Positions 1 through 11,619 of a DNA stretch of 64,000 nucleotides are shown one piece after another (the first letter of the stretch is position 1; every line of letters begins with the position of its first letter). Both the position numbers and the translations under genes were made by a program. This stretch comes from Hermetia illucens (lineage: Eukaryota > Arthropoda > Insecta > Diptera > Stratiomyidae): positions 44,381,017 through 44,445,016 of the forward strand of contig NC_051849.1 of NCBI RefSeq assembly GCF_905115235.1, written 5' to 3'. The notes beneath the pieces are model-generated. The model ran no database searches. It saw nothing but the letters and a program-made list of their open reading frames with translations, and was not told where the DNA came from.

Positions 1-3000
1 ACCTTGATAAAGTCTGGGCTAATTTTTGTGCCGTAAACACAAAGCCTCAATGGTTTTCTGAGTCCAACTTCCTTTTCCAATATTTTAACGATATCATCAT
101 ATACTTGCTCAGTTAAGTCACAGTACGAAAAGTTTACTTTTTCCAAATTAGTGGCAAAGCTAACGAATGCCGCTACACCTTCTACAGTCACAAGTCCTGC
201 ACGAGGGCAAATGAACTGTCGCAATTCCGAGCAATTTTTGGCAATTTCCAAAAGATACTCATCATCCACAAACTGGTTTTGTAAATCCGAATGAGTATGA
301 AGTTGCAAAACTCGGATGTTCGATAGTTTTGATATTTGATCCTTAACAAATGGTGAAACCGTCCCGAAACTATTTAAGGTCAATGTCTCCAATGTTTTTG
401 ATTTTTTCTCAACAAGGACGCCTAGAAGGTTCGTATCATTGTTGAAGCGAATTTCAAGATGATTCAGATTTTTTAGTCCCATCAATATTTCGGACATGGC
501 TTCATAAGTGTCACTTATAATCAGCGTTTCAAGTTCATTCTGAGTTTCAACAATGGTCAGGTAAGTTTCCTCGTCCAAGCCGTTGCACAAGGTGATATCA
601 AGTTTCTTCAACTGCACTGCCTTACAAATGCTTATCATGCATTCGGATCTGATGGCACATCTGTTAAGAAGAAGCTCCTTTAGATTTTTAAGTTTTTCCA
701 AGTGTTTCCCGGTGAACTTCCAATTGTTACTCAAATTCAAGTGCGTTAGATGATGCAACTGCGCGATCTGTGCGCAAACCCGATCAGTTATGTGGAAGCA
801 GTCTGTAAGATCGATTTTCTGCAAATTGGGATTCGCGCGAAATATCCTGGAGTATCCTTTATATGAAATATTCACAAGTTGATGAAAGACAAGCTCTTCT
901 AGATTGTTACAGTATTCCGGAATTAGCTCAATGTAAGGGAGGTAGTTTACGCTTTTCAAACTTTTGCATGATATTTTCTTTATTTGAGAGCCATGTCTTG
1001 AAAGAAATGTTTTGGTGTCATCAATTGAGGCCTTTTCAATGATATCATCCAAGTCAAATGTCTCTCCTGCGTTAAAGTTATCTTTGACTAGAGGCTGAAA
1101 CCGAGTAGAGAGCTGTTCGAGATATAACCTTTCTAGCCATGTCGTAAAGGATAGGATGTACGCAAGACAGTCGTAATTAAGATCTTCAAGATGCAAACCT
1201 GAAAAATTCAAGCCATTAACCAGGAAACTATATCCAAAAATGACAATTAACAAAGACACAAAAAATGTAATAGGGTACATATGTAGTGGGAATACTTGAT
1301 AACAGCTAACCCGGTCGCAATCGAACATGTGCAAGATTTTTCCGTCTCCATAAAATTTCAAAGAATGTGCTGAGAGTTGAATCTCCTTTGTATAGTCTTC
1401 TTGCCCCAAAGAAATCGGAGTGGTATTCTCATACGTAACCAATGACGAAAAATGCTTTCGAATCTGCTGCACTAAAACCACCAGAACAAATTACTTCCAG
1501 CTCGACAGAAAAGCCCTGGCCATTTTGTTCGCAATGGATTATTTCTACAAGGTCCTGTAAGGGGGTTTTTGCAACTAGTCATGAAAAATCAACCACTGAT
1601 TCGAATTCTGCGCCAAAATGGAAAAGTCCCGACGATGACGCAGGCTCCAGAAAATTAATTGAGAACGCCAACGCTGAATGTCTATTGATATCACATTCAA
1701 ATCCCAGCTCCAAGTAGGACATCATTGAGGACGTACACGTTTGTGGATGGGAACGATTTGCAAACATCTTGATACAACCAAACACAAAAAAGTGTTTTAA
1801 AATTAAGCAATTTCTGGGATGTGGGAATGCATTTGTGTCAACGCCAGGATCAAATTGAGACTGTTTTGCACTAGTGTTCTTTCTGCGTTGCTATATGGTA
1901 GTAGTACATGAAAGGGGACCACCAGTGTCATTCGAAAGCTCCAAGCATTCCTCAACACTTGTCTGCGATGTATCATCGTAATACGCTTGTCTGGTACTAA
2001 TTCAAACGAAAAACTTAGTCGGCGCACAGGCCTATGGCAAGTAAACAACGTGATCGGAAGGCCAGATGGGTCGCTTCAAGAGCACTTGTTGCCGAACAGT
2101 AGAGGAGGAGGGGGAGTATATCCAAAACGGGGGGGGGGGGGGGGGGGTTTGAAGCGCATTTTAGCAAGACGCGAAAGGATGCGTAGGTTTGGTTGACGTG
2201 CCATACCCCATCAATGGGTAAATGACAGCCACATATTAAAGTTCTGGTCAGCTGAGAACATTAAAGATAGGAGAATACAACTTTGAAACCATTGATAGTT
2301 TCTCCTATCTAGGAGATTAGATTTTTGTCTGCTAATCCACCCAACTACTGGCCTATGCTGACGATATCAACATCATGACAAGAACCACCCGAGACGTACA
2401 AGCTGCCTTCATCCAGATCGAGCAGGCAGTGATTGGCGCGAGATCTTGGGCTGCACATCAATGAAGGCAAGACAAAATATATGGTGGCAATGTCAGTACC
2501 GAAGACGAACAAACGAACAATATCAAACCGCACTGGTCAAACAGGAAGAATAAGGATAGGAGAATACAACTTTGAGACCGTTGACAATTGCTCCTATCTA
2601 AGGTCGAAAATCACAACCGATAACAGCTACGATAATGAAATCCGCGCACGGTTATTGTCAGCCAACAGAGCCTATTTCAGATTACAAAAACTGTTCCGCT
2701 CGAAACGTCTCACCATAGGGTCAAAGCTCTTACTGTACAAGACAATGATCTTGTCAGTCCTCATGTGTTCCTCGGAGACTTGGGTTCTTAGCAAGAAGAA
2801 TTGCGAACTCTTGGTCGCGTTCGAGACAAGAATCCTCCGAAGAATTTTTGACCCCCTACATGAGGATGGACGATTCCGTGGCCTACACAATGACCGTCAG
2901 GTTATGGATAAAATCCGGCTTAATAGGTTACGGTGGGCGGGTCACTTAATCCGTATGGATGAGAATGATCCCACCCGGAAAATCTATGGTAGAAAAAGAA

Positions 3001-6000
3001 GACGAGGCAGACCCTGCCTAAGATGGCGTAGGCCAGGACGCCAGACAGCTTTTAGACATATCGAATTGGTGGACCTCGGCGCAAAATCGGGATGTCTGGA
3101 GTTCCTTATTAAGGCAGGCCTAGACCGGATACCGGTTGTTGCGCTGTTGATGATGATTTATAGTCTAGCCAAAAATTGATAGATAAGGGGTAGCTTTTTC
3201 CAAACTACAATTATTAGTTTTCAATGTAAATATATTTTTCAGTAGCAACTTACGCCCAGCTCCTATCTAGGGTCGAAAATCACAACCTATAACAACTATG
3301 ACAACAAAATTCGCTTCCAGTTGCTGGCAACCAACAGAGTCTATTTTAGCTTACAAAACTTTACTGTTTAAGATAATGATTTAACCAGCCCTCATGTATT
3401 ACTCGGGAACTTGGGTTCCTAGCAAGAAAAAATTATGAACTCTTAGCCCTTTTCGAGAGGAGAATCCTCGAAAGAATGTTTGGCCGCCTACATGAGGATG
3501 AACGATTCCGTAAACTATATAACATCGAAATTTATGAGCGATAAAACGACCGCCTGGTTGTAGATAAAATCCGTCTCAGTAAGTTGCGGTGGGCAGGTCA
3601 TTTAATCCATATGGGTGAGGATAATCCAGCCCGGAAGGAAGTCTATAAGGGTAATATCTATGATAGAAAAGAAGACGTGGAAGACTCTACATCAGATAAA
3701 GCGATGATTTAGACCAGGAAGCCAGAGAGCTTTTATAGATATTGAATTGGTGGACCTTGGTGCAAAACCGGGATTCTGGAGTAACTTGCCAAGGCAGACC
3801 TAGACCGGATACGGGTTTTGCACCAAGGTCCACCAATTCGATACCAATTGTTTTACCATTTATGACAATGATTTATATCACTTTCGTTGACCAGCATCAA
3901 GCCGAAACATATATTCGAACGCTACCAAAATTAAGCTTGGAGGAGCATAGCACCTATATATATAAGCAGCCCCTTGCGAATGGTTTGGCCGCCAGACTTT
4001 TCAAGTAGCAAAACCTATTACATCATTTGCGGGGACATTTACTGCTAAACAATTAATATTAATGAAATTCGTGAAATTCGTGATACAGTAAATGAACAAC
4101 TATATGCCAACATATTAAATGGCCTAATTTTTGCTTGCCAAACTTACTACGGAAGGTCGCGGCTGACCTCGTTGCCTCCTATAGGCGACTGTAATCCTGT
4201 AGTGTACCGTTATGGTGTCTTAAATGAAGTGCTCTAACACACTTCAAGGCGCTGATCCAATTGGAGTGTTGCGCTAATGATTATTATTATTATTAAACTT
4301 ACTTTAATTGAAGCATAGCGAATTCTTAAGGATAATTTCAAATAACCGGCTGGCACGGTTCAACAAACTGCAAAACTGTCGGCCAGGTCTAAACTAGGCG
4401 AATTTCGCTCTCAATATGTCTTGCTTGTGAATCTACTTATATGGATGTGTGGTATCCACTTTCTGTAACTATGTCGCCGCAGTAAAGTTGTAGCAACATC
4501 TGATGAGTATCTTCTTCCTGGGGAGAAGTGGGAGTTAATTGCTTCTCAATTGAACCGGTTCATTATCAACTTATCAAAAAAAATAGGGACGGTAAATGCA
4601 CTGAAAGGAGAACACCTGGCTCTTCAAATGTCAAGATATGCCTTTTTATTACAAAGGTAATCTTTTAATTGCCAAAATTATCTATTTATTGACCTAAAAC
4701 TCAATTTTCGTCGTCCCGTTTGACGTTGAAGAAATTAAGAAATTACTTTGGAAAATTTGGAAATTGACTGAAAAACATACATACATACAGTGGGTCAAAA
4801 AAGTATTCGTCTGCATACCTTTTCCGTGATTAACTTAGGATTTTCTTAACTAAAGAATAAAGACAATATTCTATTATCTACTCTTTAGAAATAAAATGAA
4901 AAATAAGCACTTCACTCCATTGCTACAAAACAAAACAAAAGTATAAAATAAACCTCATCATTACACATCAAAAAGGTATTCGTCTTTTTGCATTTTCTTT
5001 TGAAGTATTACCAGATAATGGTACTTACCAAAACATTTTGGTGTGTAGTGAGTCGGCATTATGTTGTAGTCTATTTATTGTTATATCTTAAAGCAATATA
5101 TTTCAAGCGTTGTAAGTTAATAATTAAGGAATTGCAACATGAGATGAAAGATCCGAGAAACAGCTGTGGAAGAGCCAACAATTGTAAATACTTTATTTAA
5201 ACAAAGCCCTGCATTCAAAGAAATAAGTGAAAGGGCTAACGGGCCAGCCAACTTTTAAAAGCATTGTCTACAGGTATCTGAAAATAGGAAAGTGCGAAAA
5301 TGCCCGAACATTTGGCTGACCATAAAAATTAACTGCAAGTGAAAAATAGATAATAGTACGAAAATTTAAAAAAAAGGCCCTAGCAAAGTGAACCAAAAAT
5401 GGCTATTGAGGTGAAGAAAGAGGTGGGGAAATTCGTATCAGATAAAACTGTACAGAATGTTCTTCGTGAGGCTGGATAGCGCGGGCGTACAGCTCGTACA
5501 TCAGCAAAATTAACAGGAAAAATCGGCTTGAGTTCGCAAAACAATCCCCTGAACTTTTGGGGATTTTCACAGATGAAAGCAAATTCAAATTCATTCAACG
5601 GATGGTAAAATAAAAATATAGAAGCAGCAAAGTTATGATATGGACGAAAAGGTCCTAATTCCTACGATAAAACGCGGAGGAGGATCACTGCTGGTATGGG
5701 GTGGGTCCTATATTTATATTTCCAAATGTCAACTTCACAGAAGCGTGGAAAATATGGGCCTATCTACAGATTACATTTTTAGTCAAGATAATGACCTGAC
5801 CATATTTCAAACAAAAATGACTTACAAATTGCTCTTCAGGAAGAATGGAGAACCAATTCAACAGGTACAATGTCAAGCCTGTTATAAGCTATTATTTAAA
5901 CACAAAAATAGACCATAACGCAATGCCGGCTCACTACGCACCAAAAGGTGTTGGTAAGTACCGTTATCTGGTAATGTTTCGAGAAGCGAATATTTTTTAA

Positions 6001-7191
6001 GGTTTTGTGTAAAACAAAACCTTATTAAAATCGGTTTGCTGTCTGTCTGTCTGTTCTCGGAGACTATTCTAGCAATTCACACCAAATTTGGTGGAAAGGT
6101 GGGAACTGTAAACGCTCACCCATACGGTGAGTTACATATTTGTACGTAGAATCTAAGGGACGGTCCCCAATCATGCAAATGAGGTGTAAAAATTTGTTTT
6201 CCACCACATGTAGTCAGTAGTGGGGTAACAAATGAAAGGTCTCGATTAGTACTTTCCGAATCCGGTCTTTGTTTTAACATTTGTTGCAAAGGTGGGGAGT
6301 GAGGGGGGTCGAATTGATCATTTCTTTAATGCACCCATTCTCAGAAACTACCCAACCGAAAAATCTGCAAAAAATCAAGAGGAAATACCCTCCATACTGA
6401 TAGCTGCCCAAAGAAAGTTAATAATAGTATATTGCTCTTATTTTTAGCAATTGGCTGCATAACCTCCCTTAAGTTCATTCTGGCGCCACAATATAGAGGG
6501 TAATATAGAGCATGATCCTACCAAGTTTGGTGAAAATCGCACTATTACTTATAAAGTTATAATAGGTGAAAGTTGTAGCTTTTTTGCAAATTCAAGACTA
6601 TGAATGTCAATATCACCTGAAAGTGGATATTATCACGTGATATATGCATATATTACGTTCTTGGTACACATGGAGCAAATGCACACTCAAATGCCTTTAT
6701 AAAAGAAAACACAAAACCTTTCATACCTGAAGCATCCAGCTTCCGGTTTCCCGACTTGTTTGATGTGTAATGATGAGGTTTATTTTGTGTTTTTGTTTTT
6801 GCTTTGTATTAATGGAGTGAAGTGCTTTTTTCATTTCAGAAAATAGAGAAAAATTGAAGATATGAACTGAACATTGTCTTTGTTATTTAATTATGAAAAT
6901 CATGGCAAAGATATGTAGACGAATACTTTTTTGACTCACTGTATGTCAGAATTGAATATTACCAATCGAAATTTATGCAACTACAATACGTAGCGAACAA
7001 GAAGTTATTATAAACAAATGATTCTCTTTAGCCATAATGATAAGGTTGCTTATCATATCTGGTTATATCACATTCAGCAGAAAATTAATTATACTTGAGA
7101 AACTCAAAACTACAAGTTAACCATGTTATGATTCTAAAGTGAAAGGTACAAAACGGTTTGCATTCTTACCTGTTTTTTCGCTGGAACTCAT
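1..7191 (-). CDS. F-box / leucine-rich-repeat protein, 5' part (3' end beyond window)
   Basis: Probable substrate receptor of an SCF ubiquitin ligase. Coding exon 1 is 7170..7191 (MSSSEKT plus one base, donor GTAAGA); exon 2 starts at 1198 after TTTTTCAG and stays open to base 1, about 400 codons. Both boundaries are phase 1, and the join reads MSSSEKTG-LHLEDLNYDC, placing an F-box-like helix set (residues about 8-45, LNYDCLAYILSF...) right at the N terminus. From about residue 120 come irregular leucine-rich repeats (LTHLNLSNN, LKELLLNR, LETLTLNS, LRVLQLH), as in FBXL proteins. The 5'UTR shares the 7170..7251 exon, and another UTR exon seems to end at 7469 (donor GTAAGTAT). The frame also stays open above 1199 to about 1490, but that stretch reads as hydrophobic intron. 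The 6 kb intron carries LINE, SINE and Tc1 copies. Substrate unknown. The domain call is fairly sure; the exon 1 assignment rests on phase and F-box position. Confidence 0.75.
1805..2238 (+). mobile_element. LINE family B (RTE-like), 3' end fragment
   Basis: The conceptual protein shows the C-terminal end of a LINE polyprotein: LLYGSST, a TISNEKL-like motif and a VIGR motif, parallel to the better copies at 38560 and 45080. The end matches other copies (GGGTGAATGGCAACCATATTA-like, here diverged). Truncated at 5' and broken by several frame changes; a run of 19 G lies inside it. The clade is inferred from remembered RTE-like C termini, not from a search. Confidence 0.6.
2129..2147 (+). repeat. 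19-nt uninterrupted G run
   Basis: A homopolymer of 19 G follows TCCAAAAC inside the decayed LINE B copy. A run this long can form G-quadruplexes and is a common place for sequencing or assembly error. A similar run of 15 G occurs at 54885..54899 inside a LINE A copy. Confidence 0.95.
2245..3175 (+). mobile_element. LINE family A (RTE-like), 5'-truncated copy
   Basis: Contains the reverse transcriptase active-site region (LLAYADDINIM near 2345-2380) and then an open frame at 2433..3179 with the family C terminus: KLLLYKTMI, SSETWVLSKK, RILRRIF, RLRWAGHLIRMDE and GRKRRRGRPCLRW. The 3' end is CCGGTTGTTGCGC followed by a short GAT-type tail, like the other copies. The first 85 bases repeat an internal piece (AGGAGAATACAACTTTGA), so a second fragment is joined at its 5' side. 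Several frame breaks; not active. Confidence 0.8.
3245..3885 (+). mobile_element. LINE family A, older decayed copy
   Basis: Runs parallel to 2580-3175 (AGGGTCGAAAATCACAACC, GTGGGCAGGTCATTTAATCC, TAGACCGGATAC) but with many substitutions and small indels and no long open frame, so it looks older than its left neighbour. It lies in tandem with it, same strand, about 70 bases on, inside the long intron of the F-box gene. Confidence 0.7.
4149..4294 (+). mobile_element. tRNA-derived SINE, internally deleted copy
   Basis: Flanked by a perfect 9-bp target duplication AAACTTACT at 4140..4148 and 4295..4303. It starts at the B-box region (ACGGAAGGTCGCGG), lacks most of the middle present in the 47481 copy, and shares its end: GAAGTGCTCTAACACACTTC, then GTGTTGCGC and a tail of ATT repeats. 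A clear retroposition event in the F-box gene intron. Confidence 0.8.
4788..6941 (+). mobile_element. Tc1-like DNA transposon with long inverted repeats
   Basis: Bounded by TA on both sides (4786-4787 and 6942-6943). The outer ends CAGTGGGTCAAAAAAGTATT and its inverse match almost perfectly, and the inverted repeats are unusually long: left about 4788..5071, right about 5911..6941 once the 760-bp insertion at 5999 is set aside, i.e. near 270-285 bases each. The middle holds a decayed Tc1-type transposase on the plus strand (KRGGGSLLVWGG and SQDNDLT, the usual GGGS(V/L)MVWG and QDND motifs) with several stops and frameshifts. Without the insertion the element is about 1.39 kb. Confidence 0.85.
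5999..6758 (+). mobile_element. Family X repeat (mini-me / Helentron-like, non-autonomous), full-length
   Basis: The best-bounded copy, because it splits the right inverted repeat of the Tc1 element and the intact left arm shows the empty site. It begins with a hairpin (AAGGTTTTGT...ACAAAACCTT), then CTGTCTGTCTGTCTG, and ends with a small hairpin (GAAGC-ATCCA-GCTTC) and CGGTTTCCCGACTTG. It lies in a T run with no clear target duplication. The GTCT microsatellite, end hairpin and T|T insertion recall mini-me/DINE-1 elements derived from Helentrons. No protein. Classification is inference; repeat status is certain because at least ten relatives occur in this window. Confidence 0.75.
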
Positions 7192-7559
7192 CTTTTGTTC
7201 TGATAGAAAGCCCGGATCAGTTGGTACTTCTCGAGTCAACTTTTTTGTAATCTGAATCAAGAAAACTCAATGGAAATGAAGAGTTAATGAAGATCATTGG
7301 CTCTGCGGTGACTAGTTGTATGCTATGAATCACACGTAAAACTGAAGACGCTCAGATTTGGTTTTTGTTTATCTGAGCATAATCCCATATTGATAATCTG
7401 ACACTCTCCGGGAACTAAAAATGAGTCGTATTGATTAGTATGTACAAGAATAGGTTTATGATACTTACGTTTGCAGGTGGGATGGTTTCATATCTATTGA
7501 TAATGAACAAATAAGATCGAAGATACGTGGTAAATGTGATAAAATTTTCTGCGCTAACA

Positions 7560-8055
7560 ATTGTTTATTCTATTTTTATACCCAATTGGTGTGTTCCTGT
7601 TACTAGTGAAATAGTCGGAACTGCATCAATTATTAGAAAACGGTCGCACTTTGCGTAGGATTTCCTTGGCAACTCCATAATTGATTACTTCCATCCCAGG
7701 AGCGAAGCTTATGACTTTATATACCAAATATTGAGGTTAAAGATCCAAATACGAACGGCTAGTAGCATACATTGTTTGCCTTTTTAATAGTTTTTTAGAA
7801 GAAACAAAGGAATAAGCTTTGGAACCCCTTCCCGCCTGAGGGGCGTGACGCCATGGGACTTTCTAATCTCAAGGTAGATGTATCTGTCTATGGACCCTTG
7901 ATATTCATACCAATGGATGCGAAGACTATCTAACACCTTTGCCGCTGTAAAAGAAAGGGTAACTCCTTGAAAAACTCCCCTTCCATTACTCCGGGATTTG
8001 CCGCTTCAATCATAATCAGCACAAAGCTCCTACACGGTTGTTTCAATTATGTCCA
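7560..8055. other. No recognisable feature
   Basis: AT-rich, short frames only, no repeat family recognised. It lies upstream of the F-box gene and may hold its promoter and first untranslated exon, which I cannot delimit. Confidence 0.4.
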
Positions 8056-8059
8056 GATG

Positions 8060-8240
8060 TATTAGTAGTTAGGTCACTAAGCTGTCGCAAAATCTTACTG
8101 GTGGTAGAGGAATTTCTATTATGATTGGATGTAGGATACCAGTCAACTCAATTGTAAAGAACTACCTGATTGAAATCAGGGTAATAATCCCGGACATTGA
8201 CCACATTGCCACCGTTACGATCGTGAAATGAAGTGATATA
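8060..8240 (+). mobile_element. tRNA-derived SINE, old copy
   Basis: Aligns with the 47481 copy over GATACCAGTC(A/G)ACTCA, TCAGGGTAATAATC and CATTGACCACATTGCC, but the B box is lost and the 3' tail is missing. Oldest of the copies seen. Confidence 0.6.
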
Positions 8241-8989
8241 AAACGCTAAGCAAGTATTTTTCGTTATGCCAATTTATAGTCCTTTTCAGTCTTCGTAGAG
8301 ATATAGGGAATAGATAACAATCGAATCGCTCGGAGTGTGATTCATTCGAAGTGATCCGCTTCCTAATCAACTTCAAACAAAGGAACGTAGAATTTACTCT
8401 GAAGTAGTTCCTTATTTAAAATTGCCAAGCCAGGGAACTTCAATGCTGCTATAAACAGCACCAACATCAAGCTGAGATTATTTCACTGTACTCTCATTAT
8501 TACTATATGGGCTATTGATTCAGATACTTACAATCATGGTGTTTGGAAGATGGAAGTAAATTTCATATGTATATATTGTCATAAAGTAACAACTTTCACA
8601 ATTGCTATTTCCGTAAATTTGTTGGGCGGAAAAAAGAAAGAAGAGAAAGAAGGGTAGCAGACATCCTAGGAAATCAACTGAGACCCAGGACCGTTAGCAT
8701 GTCCATATTGTGTGAAAATATTTGTATAAAATAGTGTCCTCATGCCTGAGATTAGAACGACAACTCGTGGAAGTTGGGAGTCACGGTAGGTGCGGCTAGA
8801 GTTATTTTGCGGTAGACACTGAAATTTGCATTCTTATGACTTATTCATGTTACATTATGTTATTGTATGTCTGGTAGGGATGCAAAACTAATTGCTTTCC
8901 GACCCTTTTAATTGTTTTGCCCCGTTTCGCAATAAGAACAAACCAAGAAATCAGATCCATTTGAAATCTCGCCCACTCTTACTATAATA

Positions 8990-9112
8990 ATTGTCGGTGT
9001 ATACGTCAATTGTTTTTATGAAACTGCGTTCCCTGACCCTTTTGTCAATGATTTCCCAAAGCTGTTCGATGAGATTCAAGTCAGCGGTTTGTGTAGGCCA
9101 TTAAAGGGCATT
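8990..9112 (-). mobile_element. Tc1-like transposase fragment
   Basis: On the minus strand one frame reads WPTQTADLNLIEQLWEIIDK..., the end of a Tc1-family DDE domain (usual WPAQSPDLNPIEHLW). No terminal repeats found; a relic without its ends. Confidence 0.6.
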
Positions 9113-9114
9113 CA

Positions 9115-10225
9115 CATAATTGTCAGCCAGCTAACTCTTCGCCATTCGAGTTGAAACTTTCGAATATTGTCGTGTATCGTACCTGTTGAGAATATTGTGA
9201 GAAAATTTTAGACGAATCGCAGCAAAACTAAGGAAGATACATCGGTTTAAGCTACAACGCCTTATACATGACTCAGCGCGGACTAGTGGTTCAAATGGCA
9301 AAAAATTGCAGCTTCCTGGAGATGTTTTGGTTGCCATCAAACCTGTCTATGAAAATATGAGCAAAGATGCCTTCCTAATAAGAATTCAAACTTATTTGGA
9401 AGATCTCACCAAAACAATTGAGTGGAACCTCTGCCATCGTTGAGAGCAGCTTATGTGGAAGTCTGTATTTTCAATGAAAGTTCTTTGCTTTACTAACCTT
9501 TATGTAAGGCATGAGAATCAGCAGTGGTCCAAGCGCCCATGAATAGACACGATAAGTCGAGCGGAGCCGGGAGCTGAAAAACAGACTAAAGAACCAAAAG
9601 GAAAAGACTAATTCTCTAAATGCCAAATAAATGTTTTCCTCTTGTTTTCTTCTTCCTCAACGAGAGACGCCACATTATTGAAATTGCGGCAAAGAGCGAA
9701 AGAGTAGAAAGACGGTTAAAGGAATAATGCATACAAATTGACAAAAATGGACAGAAATAACCAAAAAACGCTTTTCACACAAGCAAGACCGTAAAAAAAC
9801 GTCGGCTACCTATCATTCACTCCCAACTCAGCTACTAGGTCAAAAATATTCTAAGGAAACGCGACATCGCAGTGATATCTACTAGGAGAATACATCAACT
9901 GAAGACACGAATAACATCAAGGACCCCAAGGATTACAGTGAGATAAACGGGAATCTATCAGCTAATCTGCACCGATTGCGAAAAATCATATATTAGTTCA
10001 GCCGTTAAAGCTTTCAAACTCCGAATTCTTTCAGTCAAGACCGATTAACATGAACTTTGGGGTAGGGGTAGAAGGTATTATAAAAAACAAAAGTTATATA
10101 GCCCGGAAGTGCGCGTTCCCCCCTTAGGAGTGCGGCACCTCCTTCCTGGGGTGTAATTTTCTTTTTTCGAAATAATCACAGAAATCGATTAAATGGTCCA
10201 TTCTAAGCAAAAAATATTTAGTAAA
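9115..10225. other. No recognisable gene
   Basis: A short plus-strand frame near 9340-9430 (KDAFLIRIQTYLEDLTKT...) looks coding in style but belongs to no family I recognise and is broken on both sides; it may be a transposon relic. The rest shows nothing. Confidence 0.35.
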
Positions 10226-10229
10226 ACAA

Positions 10230-10745
10230 ATAGTGTTTTTTGTGATCGACGTATCAACCAACGTCTCAAATCTTAAATTTACCGCAACACCGTCCGTCCT
10301 GTCGCTCTCTATGGTTATGAGTGTTGGCCGACTATAAAAGATAATGGACGGTATCTTGCGGTAATGGAGACGAAGATGTTACGTTGGACTAGTGGCGTGA
10401 TACGTTTTGATCACATCCGAAATGGGGATATCCGCGATCGTTATGGGGTTGCACCGATCGTGGAAAAATTGCGAGAGACGCGTCCTCGATGGTATGATCA
10501 CGCAATTCGTTCTAACGAGAATTCACTTGCCAAGATTGGTCTGAACATCGAAGTCGATGGTAATCGACCAAAAGGCCGGCCGAAACAACGGTGGCTTGAT
10601 ACGCTGGATGGGGATTTAAAAGCCTCACGATCGCATTCAGATCAGGCATTCGATAGAGCCAAATGGCGAAACCGATCACGACGAGCCGACCCCGCTTGTG
10701 AACGGGAAAAAGGCTGAAGAAAAAGAAGTTGAAAGACCAACAAAA
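10230..10745 (+). mobile_element. LINE family C (RTE-like), 3' end
   Basis: Open frame 10364..10717 gives the C terminus of a LINE polyprotein: METKMLRWTSGV, IRNGDIRDRYGVAPI, KGRPKQRWLDTLDGDLK and RRADP. The preceding bases continue it out of frame (RPVALYGYECWPT). A second copy lies at 33440. RT domain missing, so 5'-truncated. This C-terminal style is widespread in insect and nematode RTE elements. Confidence 0.75.
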
Positions 10746-10749
10746 CCTT

Positions 10750-11110
10750 CCATACCTGAGCCTCATTTTTACGGCTTATTAGCCGCTGCATAACCTCGTA
10801 CTACTAGGATAAACTTAAAAAAGATTTTCCATTTAGTTTCAAAAATGTATAATATGTATATTGTATTAAAAACTTTTATTTGAATAGATATTTGGATTTG
10901 ATGAATTTTGAAGCCTGGATTCATTATCATCATTCAATTTTTCAGATTTGTTGATCAGGTATTTTCTGAAAATGGCTCCTGTCTCATTTTAGGTCGTTCT
11001 CGTCGTTCGTCTCAATTGATACAGCCGTTTTCGAGAAAAGTGCGTGTGATAGATAGACAAATAGAGACGCTAAAGCGATTTTAATAAGGTTAGGCTTTGT
11101 TCTTTCATGG
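10750..11110 (-). mobile_element. Family X fragment, diverged
   Basis: Contains pieces of the family X consensus in reverse: the GATTTG...AGGTATTTTCTGA stretch, GAGAAAAGTGCGTG, a degenerate GATAGACAAATAGAGAC microsatellite and the end CGATTTTAATAAGGTT. It begins directly after the LINE C copy. Confidence 0.5.
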
Positions 11111-11114
11111 TAGC

Positions 11115-11615
11115 GGGAGTGTCAAGTAATAGCCATTGGCATCCATCCGTATGTGGAGAAGAAAACAAAAACACATCTTTCGCTTATAAATAAGATTTAA
11201 TTTAACATCTATGCCATTAAAAATGTTTTCTTTTCTTTTTTCTTCTTTATAAAATTTACAAAATAATCATAGTCGTGTCACTTGTCGCTTGCAGTTAAAC
11301 TATGCAAACTGAGATTACAGACACGAAAAACGAATTCATTTGGAAAAGGCCTCCTCTTCCCTAATTTCTCTGGAATAAGAGCCCAAGATGGTCCTAAATA
11401 TGATTTCCATACATTTATACGTATATGCTAACAACTACACCATAAAACTGATTCAACTGATCAGAATAGAAAAACAGAATTCTGCAGTTTTCCTGACAAA
11501 AAAAGGTTGTGTATGTGTGTTACTTTTTTATGCTCTCTGTTTTGCTTATCTATATATTCAATGTAAAATATGTATGCATAGCAAAAATGTGAAAGGTATT
11601 TTCGCCTCCCAGTTT
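11115..11615. other. 3' flank of NEURL2, no other feature
   Basis: AT-rich sequence downstream of the NEURL2 stop (minus strand); probably its 3'UTR and intergenic DNA. No clear AATAAA was found on the minus strand close to the stop. Confidence 0.4.
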
Positions 11616-11619
11616 TCAT

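Noticed and set aside
1199-1490. Open extension upstream of the F-box exon, with ATGs at 1280 and 1328
   Set aside because: Preceded by a good splice acceptor (TTTTTCAG) at 1199; the extension is hydrophobic intron-like sequence, and exon 7170..7191 gives a phase-consistent start.
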